DNA from: Rhizophagus clarus
Lineage: Eukaryota; Glomeromycota; Glomeromycetes; Glomerales; Glomeraceae
Assembly: GCA_015698045.1 (NCBI GenBank)
Contig: BLAL01000020.1
Span: 806,001-870,000 of the forward strand
DNA length: 64,000 nt
Reading direction: 5' to 3'
The notes under the pieces were generated by a model. The model saw only the letters and a list, made by a program, of their open reading frames with translations. It made no database searches and was not told the origin of the DNA. A program made the translations under genes and the position numbers. Positions 11,588-22,079 of this stretch are shown here, one piece after another. Each line of letters opens with the position of its first letter. The first letter of the stretch is position 1.

Positions 11588-14500
11588 CAGCGAATCTTCA
11601 GCGCGGTACCGATTTCAACTTATGAAAAAAAATTCTCGTTATACCGAAGATCACTTTAAAACGAAGTAATTTTATAACTCACATATACAAAATAACCCTT
11701 TTTATAAACGAATTTTCATTTAAACGAATTTTTTTTTTAGTATAAAGAAGGTTATACAAGATAAATATTTGATGTAACTATTTGTAGTGGACAATCAATC
11801 TTAATCCATAAATGCATAACAATAATCTTAATATATAAACTTAAGAATCGTAAGAAAAAGTTAATTACATGAAATTCTTGACCTTTTGCATTTGTTCAAA
11901 TTGTTCACATTCTTCCTATGATGCAGATTTCTTTCCTGAATATAAGGAAACAGTATCATCCTCGTTGATATTAAGGAAGTAGTTAATAACTAGTTGATCT
12001 TATTGTATTATTTTCTTTAAAATCGTGTAATAAATAAAATTGATACGATCTTCCCACTAAATTTCTTTCCCCATTTGACCAAAAAAATTTGACATCGGTG
12101 ACGCACCTTTCCTGTTTCCCGTTTTTACTATGTATTCCAGGGACTTGGAATTTTTCGATGTGTAAAATCCTATTTACTTGTCACATGCTTAATATCGCTA
12201 TGTATAGCGATAAAAAAAACAAAACACTTTTGTTAATTATATTTGTAATTTTAATTCTATATTAATAAATCATATAAATTGGCAATGTTTGATAGTCATA
12301 TCTGAGATTTAGTATACTATCATATAACCGAAACGTGGCGGATCACATTAAAATAGAATATTAGATGTTTCTAGTAAAAAAAAAAAAAAAAAAAAAATTT
12401 CAAGGAGAAAAAGTGATAGAATTATCAGATCAAAGAGATAAGAGTTATGAAAAAACGTAATAAAATTATAAGGTATGACATAAATTGAATCTTGAACGCA
12501 TGTCGAAGATAATTTATATGTAATATAGAGATTACGATTTACGATGCTATTATGAAAAGTGAATAAATGAAAACGAAATACAAAAATAAATCAGAAGGAC
12601 AAAAGGACAATGATATACACTACAGCAATAGTTTATGCAGACTCACACTGACTGCCCTTATTAGGTTGGACGATCTCGATCTCCGTGATGTTTTTTAATT
12701 ATCGGTAAAAATCTCTCTTGTACTGTAAGACACATTATAAAAGAAACATATTTATTTATTTATCGTCCTTTCAAATCTTTTGAAAAATATATTAAGAGAT
12801 GTAATTTACTTACAACGTGGATCGAGTACATTCTTTTAGTTAAATTAAAAAGAAATTATAAAGTAAAATTGTTTTTTTTACGATTATCGATCAGTCGTCT
12901 ACTTTTTGCTGGATCCGTATTCCAAATTTTTCAAATCGGACAGACTGTTTCTATATTAATAATTAACAATAATCGCACCAATCTACAGAAAAAGAGTCAA
13001 CCCATGTTTTTTTTTTAATAATTAATTTTTTTTTTTTAAAAAAAAAAGGAGGGAAAAAAAGTACCGAACGTTATTATTAATGTTAATGATATCATTTTTT
13101 TTTTTTTAATAATAAATGAATATTAATTTGTTTATTTTTTTAGAAATATATTCAAAAAAAAACCTGTTTACTTATTAGGGTTTTATCAATATCATCAATA
13201 AGAGAAATTTTTTTTTTGGCGTATTCGCAGATTTTTTCTTTTTTTTTGTTCAACGGCCGACAGATCACTCCAAAAAAAAAGAACAAAATTTTTTCTTTGT
13301 CTTTGATAAGTATGTGTCCATTGTTCCTTACGTTATATTGTTGATAAAGTAATAATATATTTTACATGCACTAATATTTGTCGCAAAAAAAACTTGTACG
13401 AACTTATTTAACTAATTTTAGTTAAACCTAGAAATTTTGATTGAAGAATTGTATTTAATGAATTAAATAAATTTGGAGGTCTAATAGTTCAATTATGGGA
13501 GCATGCATGAAAAACGATCAGAACGAAATTTGGACTCAACGCTCATTCATGGATCTGGCGCAGGAATGATTTGCGTGAGTTAGGCAAATACAGATATGGA
13601 AGCAACGTGACCCTATTTTGGTAAAAATCTACATTTTATAATTATATCAATCAAGATTATTATTATTTTAGATCAGGAACTACTTTAATCAGGAAATCAT
13701 AGTTTATTAATTAATTATACATTTTTAATAATATAATAAATTTGAAATGCGGAGACTCCGGAAAGAAACGCCAAATTTTGTTTGAAGATATCAAAACGCA
13801 TTAAATTAAAAATTTTTGTAAAACCTTCCAAATTATCAAACTTTGTGAGAAATCTTCCTCCGGGATTCCGAAAAAAAATACCAAGTTTGGTTTAAATTAA
13901 TTCTTATTTAGAGACCGGTGCAGGATCACAATTAATTAAACGCATTTGTTATTTATCTTGTTTCGAATCATGATGATTGGTTCTATAGAAAATATTTTAT
14001 ATTAATCCACTCCAAAATTCGGAAATACCTTTTTCACTAAAGTTCGATATCAATGATTAAATGCATTATTATTTATCATATTTCAAATCGCTCAATGTAT
14101 CATTTGACCTTCTTGTTTACCTAAAAAAAATCATTTTTTCTTTTTGTAGAATCTTCTAAATTTTCAAGAGAAATGACTGGTTCTTTAATAATAATAAGTA
14201 TATTATCTTTATCAATCGGAAGTTCTTAGAACTAAAGCGACTCTGTCATTATTTAACTGTAAAAATACTTTTAATTCAAACTATTCTAATAAAGAATCAT
14301 TTTTTATAAGACGAATTGATTATATTCATTGTAAAAATAAATCAAATTATTGGGTAAAATAAATTTTTTTTTTTTTTAAATGTTTAAACACATATGTTTT
14401 GTTCAATTGATCAAATTATTCTAAAAAATTATATAGACTGGGTATCTCACTTTTTGTATACCTTATATATGATTTTATATTATAATAAAAAACAGAATTT

Positions 14501-14680
14501 GCTGTTTATCTATGGGAACTTACCAATTTTGGACTCAACCTATTAAAATTTTATCCAAAAAAAAGTATTAAGTAATAATTTTGATCAACCAATCAAAATA
14601 TGTTTCAATCACACGTTAATCGTATTCATGAAATTTTATTTCGTACACGAGTAGTAAATAATTACATATAAATACTCATC
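11588..14680. other. Long intergenic stretch without a supported gene
   Basis: A/T-rich, with several A and T tracts (12377-12398, 13009-13048). A slightly G/C-richer patch at 13494-13615 contains a 24-codon frame starting MGACMKNDQNEIWTQRSF, too short to support. Nothing else stands out. Confidence 0.5.
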
Positions 14681-14686
14681 TTTTTC

Positions 14687-14710
14687 CCCTCATCCCCTCA
14701 TCCCCTCATC
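14687..14710. repeat. CCCCTCAT x3 in the HMG-box gene leader
   Basis: Three perfect tandem copies of the octamer CCCCTCAT end about 32 bases before the ATG at 14743. It is a pyrimidine-rich tract in the presumed promoter or 5' untranslated leader. Confidence 0.6.
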
Positions 14711-14742
14711 ACTTTTCATTTTTTTATTAAAATTAACTAACA

Positions 14743-15957
14743 ATGAAAGAACTATCAGATTACTACCTGTTTTTAGAAGTTATGAAAGATCCCCCTTGTA
14801 AATTGTATATAGAACTTGACCATCTTTTATTAGACATATATAATAACAATCCGTATACCCTCTATCGGCGTAATGAGATGGTCCGGCTTAAAGTTACAAA
14901 TCCTGAAGATAATTTGAATAATTTTATAATCAAGATGTGGCGTAACGAATCTTGTGAAGTAAAAACGTTTTATAAAATAATAGCCGCCGAGGGTAATCGT
15001 CGGTATAGAGTAAAATACCAACGATTGTTAAAATTGCAATTGCAATACCAGCAATTGTTAAAATTGCAATTGCAACATTCATTATCACAACCACACGCTC
15101 AACCACACGCTCAACCTTACGCTCAACCACACGCTCAACCACACGCTCAACCATCCGCTCAACCACACGCTCAACCACACGCTCAACCTTACGCTCAACC
15201 ACACGCTCAACCACACGCTCAACCATACGTTCAACCACACGCTCAACATTACGCTCAACCTTACGCTCAACCACACGCTCAACCACACGCTCAACCACAC
15301 GCTCAACCACACGCTCAACCACACGCTCAACCACACGCTCAACCACACGCTCAACCACACGCTCAACCACACGCTCAACCATGTGCTCAACTATATGCTC
15401 AACCATATGCTCAACCATATGCTCAACCATACGCTCAACCATATGCTCAACCATACGCTCAACCACACGCTCAACCTTACGCTCAACCATATGCTCAACC
15501 TTACGCTCATCCATATGCTCAACCATATGCTCAACCTTACGCTCAACCATACGAACAACCACACACATACGAGCAACCACACGCACAACCACACGCACAA
15601 CCATACCCACAACCATACGAGCAACTACACGCACAACTATACGCTCAACCATACCCACAACCAGACGCTCAGCCATACGCCCAACCAGACGCACCGTACG
15701 CACAACCGTACGCACAACTGTACGAACAATCACTCGAACAATTGTACGAATATCAACAACTCCAACCTTTATCCCTAAACTATCAATTGCAATCGCAATC
15801 ATACGAATTTTATCAACAACCACAAACTGAACCGTATGAATTGCAATATGAACCGGATCAATATGAATTAAGTGAACAAAACGAACAACCACAGCAAACA
15901 TTATCATATGATCCATGCGTTCTTTTGTTTTTTCATAAATATTCGAATAACGTATAA
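14743..15957 (+). CDS. HMG-box protein with QPHA/QPYA tetrapeptide repeat tail (404 aa)
   Basis: Uninterrupted 404-codon frame from ATG 14743 (context AACAATGA) to TAA 15955. Residues about 36-95 look like a fungal HMG box of the MATA type: NPYTLYRR near the start, KMWRNES around the conserved Trp66, then EVKTFYK and RRYRVKYQ. This motif bends and binds DNA, usually in nuclear transcription factors. A 10-residue duplication (LLKLQLQYQQLLKLQLQ) links the box to a repeat of about 38 near-perfect 12 bp units coding Q-P-H/Y-A (residues about 116-270), then degenerate QPYE/QPHA units, then a Q/Y/P/E-rich tail. No intron is seen. The large antisense frames here are shadows of the 12 bp repeat. HMG genes are numerous in Rhizophagus; target DNA and role are unknown. 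Confidence 0.75.
   Translation: MKELSDYYLFLEVMKDPPCKLYIELDHLLLDIYNNNPYTLYRRNEMVRLKVTNPEDNLNNFIIKMWRNESCEVKTFYKIIAAEGNRRYRVKYQRLLKLQLQYQQLLKLQLQHSLSQPHAQPHAQPYAQPHAQPHAQPSAQPHAQPHAQPYAQPHAQPHAQPYVQPHAQHYAQPYAQPHAQPHAQPHAQPHAQPHAQPHAQPHAQPHAQPHAQPCAQLYAQPYAQPYAQPYAQPYAQPYAQPHAQPYAQPYAQPYAHPYAQPYAQPYAQPYEQPHTYEQPHAQPHAQPYPQPYEQLHAQLYAQPYPQPDAQPYAQPDAPYAQPYAQLYEQSLEQLYEYQQLQPLSLNYQLQSQSYEFYQQPQTEPYELQYEPDQYELSEQNEQPQQTLSYDPCVLLFFHKYSNNV
15091..15549 (+). repeat. 12 bp coding minisatellite (CAACCACACGCT)n
   Basis: About 38 tandem 12 bp units inside the HMG-box gene. The fourth to sixth bases vary between CCACAC, CCTTAC, CCATAC and CCATAT, so His and Tyr alternate in patches while Q, P and A stay fixed. 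Because 12 is a multiple of three, unit gain or loss keeps the frame. Confidence 0.9.
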
Positions 15958-18544
15958 ATTTAACTTGATTTTTTATCTTCAATTAATAAATTTCTATTAA
16001 TAATATTTTTTTTATCATGATTAACTGAAATTTTATATCATAAAATAATTTGTAATAAAAAAAAAAATAAATAAATAAAAATTAAGAAACTTATTGTCCA
16101 AAAGTATTTTATAATGTAGCTCAAATTAAGCAATGTGCACTGATTACGCCTAAATTTAAACCTTCCTACAAGTTCATACTCATTCTTTAAAGGACATACA
16201 TAATCAGGTAATTATCAGTTTATTCGTTATTTTCGTACGTTGTAAACGTCTCTTTGAATTGTTTTTCTGCAGGAGTTGTGAGACTATCAGTACCATAATG
16301 CTTCATTTATTTGTACCTTTTCCTCATTCGTTTATATATGAGTCTATTGTTATTTTCGTGTTGATCTGATTTTTCCTTGACTACTACCTACAACATATAC
16401 AGTACGTTTAGAATAGCTTTTTTTCAATATGAGTTAAACGTGATTTTTTGACATATTTCTAATATTTTATTCTTTCTATTATAGATTCCAACTTTAATGC
16501 AAAAAAGTTCAGGTTTAATATTTATTACTTCTATTTCAAGCAGAGCTTTTTTTTTATTTTATCAACTTTTAATAATTTAAAACTTTATTTTTCCTCTGTT
16601 TTTGTTTTTCAGAAAAGTAATTGACCGATAAATCAAATGATTAATCTATCGAACTGACGCTATTTAAGATTTACAACAATGGCTGCCTAATAAATGTAAG
16701 TTAGGTTTCAGTAAGCAATAGGAATGAGCAAAATTAAAATATAGATAGAAATTTTATTGCATTTTTTAATAATAAAAACAATTTAACAATTTTGATATAT
16801 TATTTTTGGCAGATCATCTTTTCTGATATATTCTGACGATCAAGTATCAACAACTCCACAACAGATCTCGAGATACTAAAAAATTGGCAATGATACTCAA
16901 CACGATCTAGCAGAATATGCGTCGACTGCTGTGTTTTTTGCAATTCCAGGTTTTGCACCACGATCTGTTAATCAAAGGATACAAACGTGATGCTAATAGA
17001 TGTTTGGTAAAAATACATAATTTTTACGCTCATTCAGTTTATTAGGACAAAATAAACATGTAATTTTATTCTTATGTTATATAATTTTTAATTTATCATC
17101 AAATGAAGTATCTTGAAATAGTCACTTTTCTGTACTACACAACTATAAATTATTTTCTAGTCCAGTCGAAAGAGCAGTAATGAAACATGAATTAGGAAGA
17201 CATTGGAGAATATAATAATAATTATTTTTATTATGAGTAGAATTTAAGAGAAAAGGCAATAAATCTTAATATACTTGCGAGATTTTAACGACAAACATGG
17301 TAAGGACCTTAGTTTTTTTTCTTTCGTCGTGAGGAATAAAGGATTTAATAAAGGATTTTTATAAATTCGTTGGTTTATAAAATTTTCAACTGAAAGTTTT
17401 TAAAAAATCGGTCTGTATTATCCATATAATTATTTGGTATAACGAAAGAAGAGCATACTTTACTTTTGTATTTTAAGTTCTTTAATCTTCAAAGCGAAAA
17501 GAACATCACCTTTATTAAGTTTATCTTTATTGTCACGTGACTATATGAATACATTAAGTTCTTTATTAAAACCAGCTGATAATAATGACCAATTTGAACA
17601 AAAATGATAAAAATAATTATGATCTTTATAAGAGTGTTTTTGATAAAATATGGTAAATGATCTGATCTGTTAAGTTAGAATGTCCCTTATCCAATTTAAA
17701 GGATTTTTTTTTTTACCAGACTAATAAATAAAGTTTTATTATAAATCTAATATTCTTGATCCTAATGGTCTTTGAATATCTTAACTCAAATATATATATA
17801 TATATTTATTTATTTTATTTTATTTTATTTTTTTTTTTTTTTTTAATTTAAAGGTATATATTTATTTATTTATTTATTTAGATTATATATATGTATATAT
17901 ATAAAATTAGAAATTATTGTTAAAAAGACCATTCTCCCTTCATATTATTTCAGGAGAAGGATAAATAAATAAAATTTTTTATTTAATTATTAAAATTTTT
18001 TTTTTTTATCTTTTGCAATACATTTATATATTTATTAGATATTTTAAAAAAGTACATGTATGTTGAAAAATAATATATAACTAAAAATTAATTTATTAAT
18101 AACAAACTATCTATTATCAGTTATAGTGAAAACTACTTTATGTATACAATTATATATTGTTAATTATATAATTTTCCTGCATAGGTGGCCTTACATATAA
18201 ACAAAGTACTTTTAAATATAAAATCTCTATAGTTAATAAATTACTGATTATTAAAATAGCTAATAAAAAAAAATCAAAAATCATTACAATTTAACATGAA
18301 ATGTATCAGTAATCAGTAAGTTAAATTATACTAATTATTTATATAATAATAATTTAATTTAATTTACAAAATAAAAATAAGTTTAGCTTTATTTTATAAT
18401 TAAAAAAAATTTGACTTCATTTTATAAAATAAAAAAAAAACAATAAAAAAAAAATATATAGTTAGATTTTTATTAATCAAATAATATCAAACAGAAGACT
18501 AATTAGTTAGAATTAATTTTAGTTTACTGGATTCAAAAATAATA
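15958..18544. other. Intergenic, with one exon-like fragment
   Basis: Mostly A/T-rich with TA and TTTA microsatellites around 17790-17905. At about 16817-16990 (+) a frame reads SFLIYSDDQVSTTPQQISRY, a TAA stop, then GNDTQHDLAEYASTAVFFAI and PGFAPRSVNQRIQT. It looks protein-like and is preceded by a possible TTTTTGGCAG acceptor. I do not recognise it; it may be a remnant exon. Confidence 0.35.
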
Positions 18545-18989
18545 AAAGGACATTCATGATTACCTTATAATATTCTATTGATGAATTAGCCAAATCATAT
18601 AATAAACAACTGAATGACATTGATCTTTTTTTCCTTAGGTAAATATTATCTTATATGGATAATATAAATATGGTGAATATACTACACGACATGTTAAATC
18701 CTAAAATTAAAACAAGAATAAATAAATGTATAAAAATATAAAATACGATTAACCAATTAACCTTGAATTATATTATATACCTGCCTAATTCTAACCTTCT
18801 AACATCATTTGATATTTTGGTTGTATTGTATTCGGCACAGCTCTTCAAGCTTCTGTAAAAAGCGAATCGTCATTACCAGTAAAATAAGCAAAATACATGT
18901 AAGGAATAAATATAAGTTGCTATATCTATATAAATAATCTTATTTTGGTAATAAATCACCCAATACTGGCTTTTTTACTTGCTGTCTCA

Positions 18990-20395
18990 TGTAAAGAAAC
19001 ACTCTGATTTCGGTTGTGTCAGAAATACACTAGTATCCCCATATGGATCGATATTGTGCCTAAAGTTCTAATAAATACATTAGAATATATATACTAACAA
19101 AAATATGATCGACCAATGGATGATTTTACGATAAAACCAAGTTATTTGATTTAGAGTTTGTTCTATTAGATATTTAATAATACCTCGTTGATCTCAGGAG
19201 TATAATCGCTGTAAATAAAGTCAACCCAGTTTAGAGGAGTTATTGCTTCTCCGACATAATCCATTTTCAATCCATCAATTCCAATTAGATCTTTTAAACA
19301 ATTGATATTTGCAAATAAAAAGGGCCGAAAGTTTAAATTAAATGTTAACAAAAATTGTAACGGTCTGAGATGAAGGATGAGAAGATTGAGCCGGTATTAC
19401 CTGTTAAGCCAATCCTAATCACCATTAACGAACTCATATTTGATCCCGAGAGCTAATCGGTTATAACAAATATGAAACGCGTAAAGAAAAAACAACGAAA
19501 TATAATTGTACTTCGTATCTTCTTCCAAACCAAACAATTGATGTATCATGAATAATAGAGAGCAATTTGATTTAGATCTTAGCGTATAATAACAGTGTGT
19601 CTTTCTAATTGAATTCGCAATCAAAACTAATGCCTCAGAGAACATTAGACCCCGAAAATAAAATAAATAAACATTTCTGTAAATAAAAAAAAAATAAGAT
19701 TTACCTTGAATCATTACAAAATATTTACCTGTTTCATCACAATCGAATATCAAATTAACCAGTTAATTCCTTTAATCTCTCTCTTTCAAATTTCTCTTGG
19801 CTACCTTTTGAACTTCGCCATATTTAATATGTTGCAAAGTATTTCTTCTTTTTCAATTGAATTTACGACTAGCTGTTTGTGATAAAGCGGTTGTGTGCTT
19901 AAAAAAAAAAAATAAAAAATAAAAGAAGGTTCGATTGAACCTGGTGACGGATCGAAACACTATGTGCCACAGGCGTTTTGGTTATTGTCGTTGTTTAGAA
20001 AATTTTGATCCCCCCTTTAACAAGTTCTGATTTGCAGTACTACCCTTTTGTGAAGTTGTGGTACTTTAGCAACAACTTAGATTTCTTCTTATTGACATTA
20101 TTCTCTATAAAATCTAATTTTGATAGGAACTTTTACAATTACTCTAAGAACCAAATCGGTGTTAAAGATCTCAAGGTGCTTGACCTGAGAATATTCGCCA
20201 TGCTAAAACTCCAGCCGCATATACGTCTTCAGCCCAAAGATCAAGTCGAGTGTTGAAGAACCACATGATCAGTTTTGGAACGAGATTTTTGAATAATATC
20301 TTGTTTGTAGCCGTGATCTGGTATCATCTTTATCAATGGGAGAAGTTCCAACTTAACATTAGTCACACCTCACAACAGACCAACTGCATTTCTAA
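18990..20395 (-). pseudogene. Decayed kinase-like gene, copy A (3' part)
   Basis: Read on the minus strand, exon-like pieces include KLELLPLIKMIPDHGYKQ (about 20300-20360), LDLWAEDVYAAGVLAW then RIFSGQAP (about 20180-20260), a long frame containing FMIHQLFGLEEDTKYNY (19415-19670), and MDYVGEAITPLNWVDF then IYSDYTPEINE (19190-19270) with GT donors after several of them. DVYAAGVLAWRIFSGQAP resembles subdomain IX of protein kinases, and copy C has a DFG-bearing exon upstream, so a kinase-like origin is inferred. The frame is broken (QAP is followed by TGA where copy C has Trp; YEFVNGD by TAG). The upstream kinase exons are missing: LRR-like sequence is joined at about 20395 instead. The role of the 19.2-19.7 kb frames is unknown. 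Confidence 0.4.
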
Positions 20396-21860
20396 CATTC
20401 ATCAGAGAATAGGTTGTTAATAGTTTCAAGCCATAACTCACTCTGATAGATATTTGTTAGGAGTAGCGCAACAGCGCCTTATATTTCTTAGATGTACAAC
20501 TAAAAGTGTATCAATGCGCCATATGTTTGTGATTCAGAACATTTCTCATAATCTTAATAAATATTATCTCTATCTTAATCATTCGATATAAATCTGGAGG
20601 ACGACATGTTGCAACCAAAGGACATGAGAAATGCCATTTTTCCTAATAGCATGATAAATTACTAATGAGCTGATGACAATAATGTTATCGTAAAACGGAT
20701 CATTACTTAACGATAAAGATATAGCAGAGATATTTGTAGATTTTCGTATGTTATTGCCACCATCTACCAATTCTACTATGAATCTCAATTGCAGGAAAGA
20801 GGATTGTCAGTTTATAGATTCTGTATAAGTAGGGGTTGAAAAGTGGATTTTCATAAATCTACCTTCTTCGATATTTGGTGAGAAGAAGTAATAAGATAAC
20901 TACACCAATTTTGCATATCCTGAGAAATAATGTTTCGATATTGAAGTAAGAAATCCGGCGATTTTTTCAAAAAACCCTAATTTAGACTTGTCCAAAAATA
21001 TTACAAGAGAGAGGGCGCCGAGTTAAGTTGCAGAAGGATGTGCTGAACAAGGTATCATTGCGTTGAGAAATCTCCTTGACTGAATCAGAATCAAAGAGGA
21101 GGCCATGAAGCTGATTGCCGACTCAGAGTCTTTATCATCGATACCTTGTTCCAAATCAAAGAACAGATTCCCTAAAAATTCATGAACCTTTCACCAGTTT
21201 CTTTTCAGTATTTGCGCATTGATTCTACCGCAAACAGATCCAGTTCCAAATCCTGTTAATTTGAGATTTAAATTTTCGATCTTATAATTTAGAATATCAC
21301 TCAAAGAATGGCATCCGAGAATTAGAGATCCAAGGGAGAGAGTTTTCAGGTTCGCATGATTCTTCACAATGCCATTGAAAAATAAAAACGGTTCCATCCA
21401 TCTTCAGGAACTTCAGGTGCATGAGTATGTTTCTTAAGATGAATATCTAACAGGATCCATTGTTCGTGTAAACCTTAAAAATTTTTCAATACATTGTTAG
21501 ACATGGTTAAGAGTGTGCTTCAAAAGTGAGAAATCAATAGCTATAACGCGTACTATTAAAATATTTTTTGGTAGAAATTAAACGGTGAAACTGTGAATCA
21601 AAGAGATATTGCTACGATTAACCCACTATATTACTATAAATCTTCAGGTGGATAAATCTTACCAATTTTTACCTCAAGGTAAAGTAAATAAATTCGTTCA
21701 AAAGTCGTCTTCTGAGTTGTCTGCACAAACTCAAAATCCGACTGGTTAAAAAAGAAACGAAAGACGTAGTACGTTTCAAAGGAAAGGAGCTGGTTGAACT
21801 TCCATGGGAGTTGCGGATCGTCGATCAATTCCTAAGCCACCGATCATGAAAGCCGATCAA
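20396..21860 (-). pseudogene. Decayed LRR-like gene, copy A
   Basis: Minus-strand pieces include ELIDDPQLPWKFNQLLSF with FETYYVFRFFFNQSDFEF (about 21680-21830), HANLKTLSLGSLILGCHSLS with ILNYKIENLNLKLTGFG (about 21240-21360), and FIVELVDGGNNIRKSTNI (about 20730-20785). The leucine spacing of the middle piece resembles leucine-rich repeats as found in fungal F-box/LRR proteins; an F-box itself is not seen. Frames shift and stop between pieces (for example TAG after NF near 21178). The same pieces recur in copies B and C. LRR identity is an inference from spacing only. Confidence 0.4.
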
Positions 21861-22079
21861 TTATAGTTTTTAAAAATGCTATTCTATTCTTTAAGATAAA
21901 AAAAAAAATATTCATATTATTCATAAAGTACTTGACAAAATAATATAAAAAACATATAAAACAAAAACATATAAAACACTTGTTTCAATTCTATATGTTT
22001 ATTGGCAAATTCTATTGTGAAGTCTACTATTTAGCCTGGGGAGTAAATAAATAATGAAAAGGTTTAAAAGTAAAACGGT

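Noticed and set aside
14930..15982. 350-codon and other long antisense or alternative frames across the HMG-box gene
   Set aside because: They exist only because the 12 bp repeat lacks stops in several frames; their peptides are pure repeat translations and their non-repeat parts are not protein-like.
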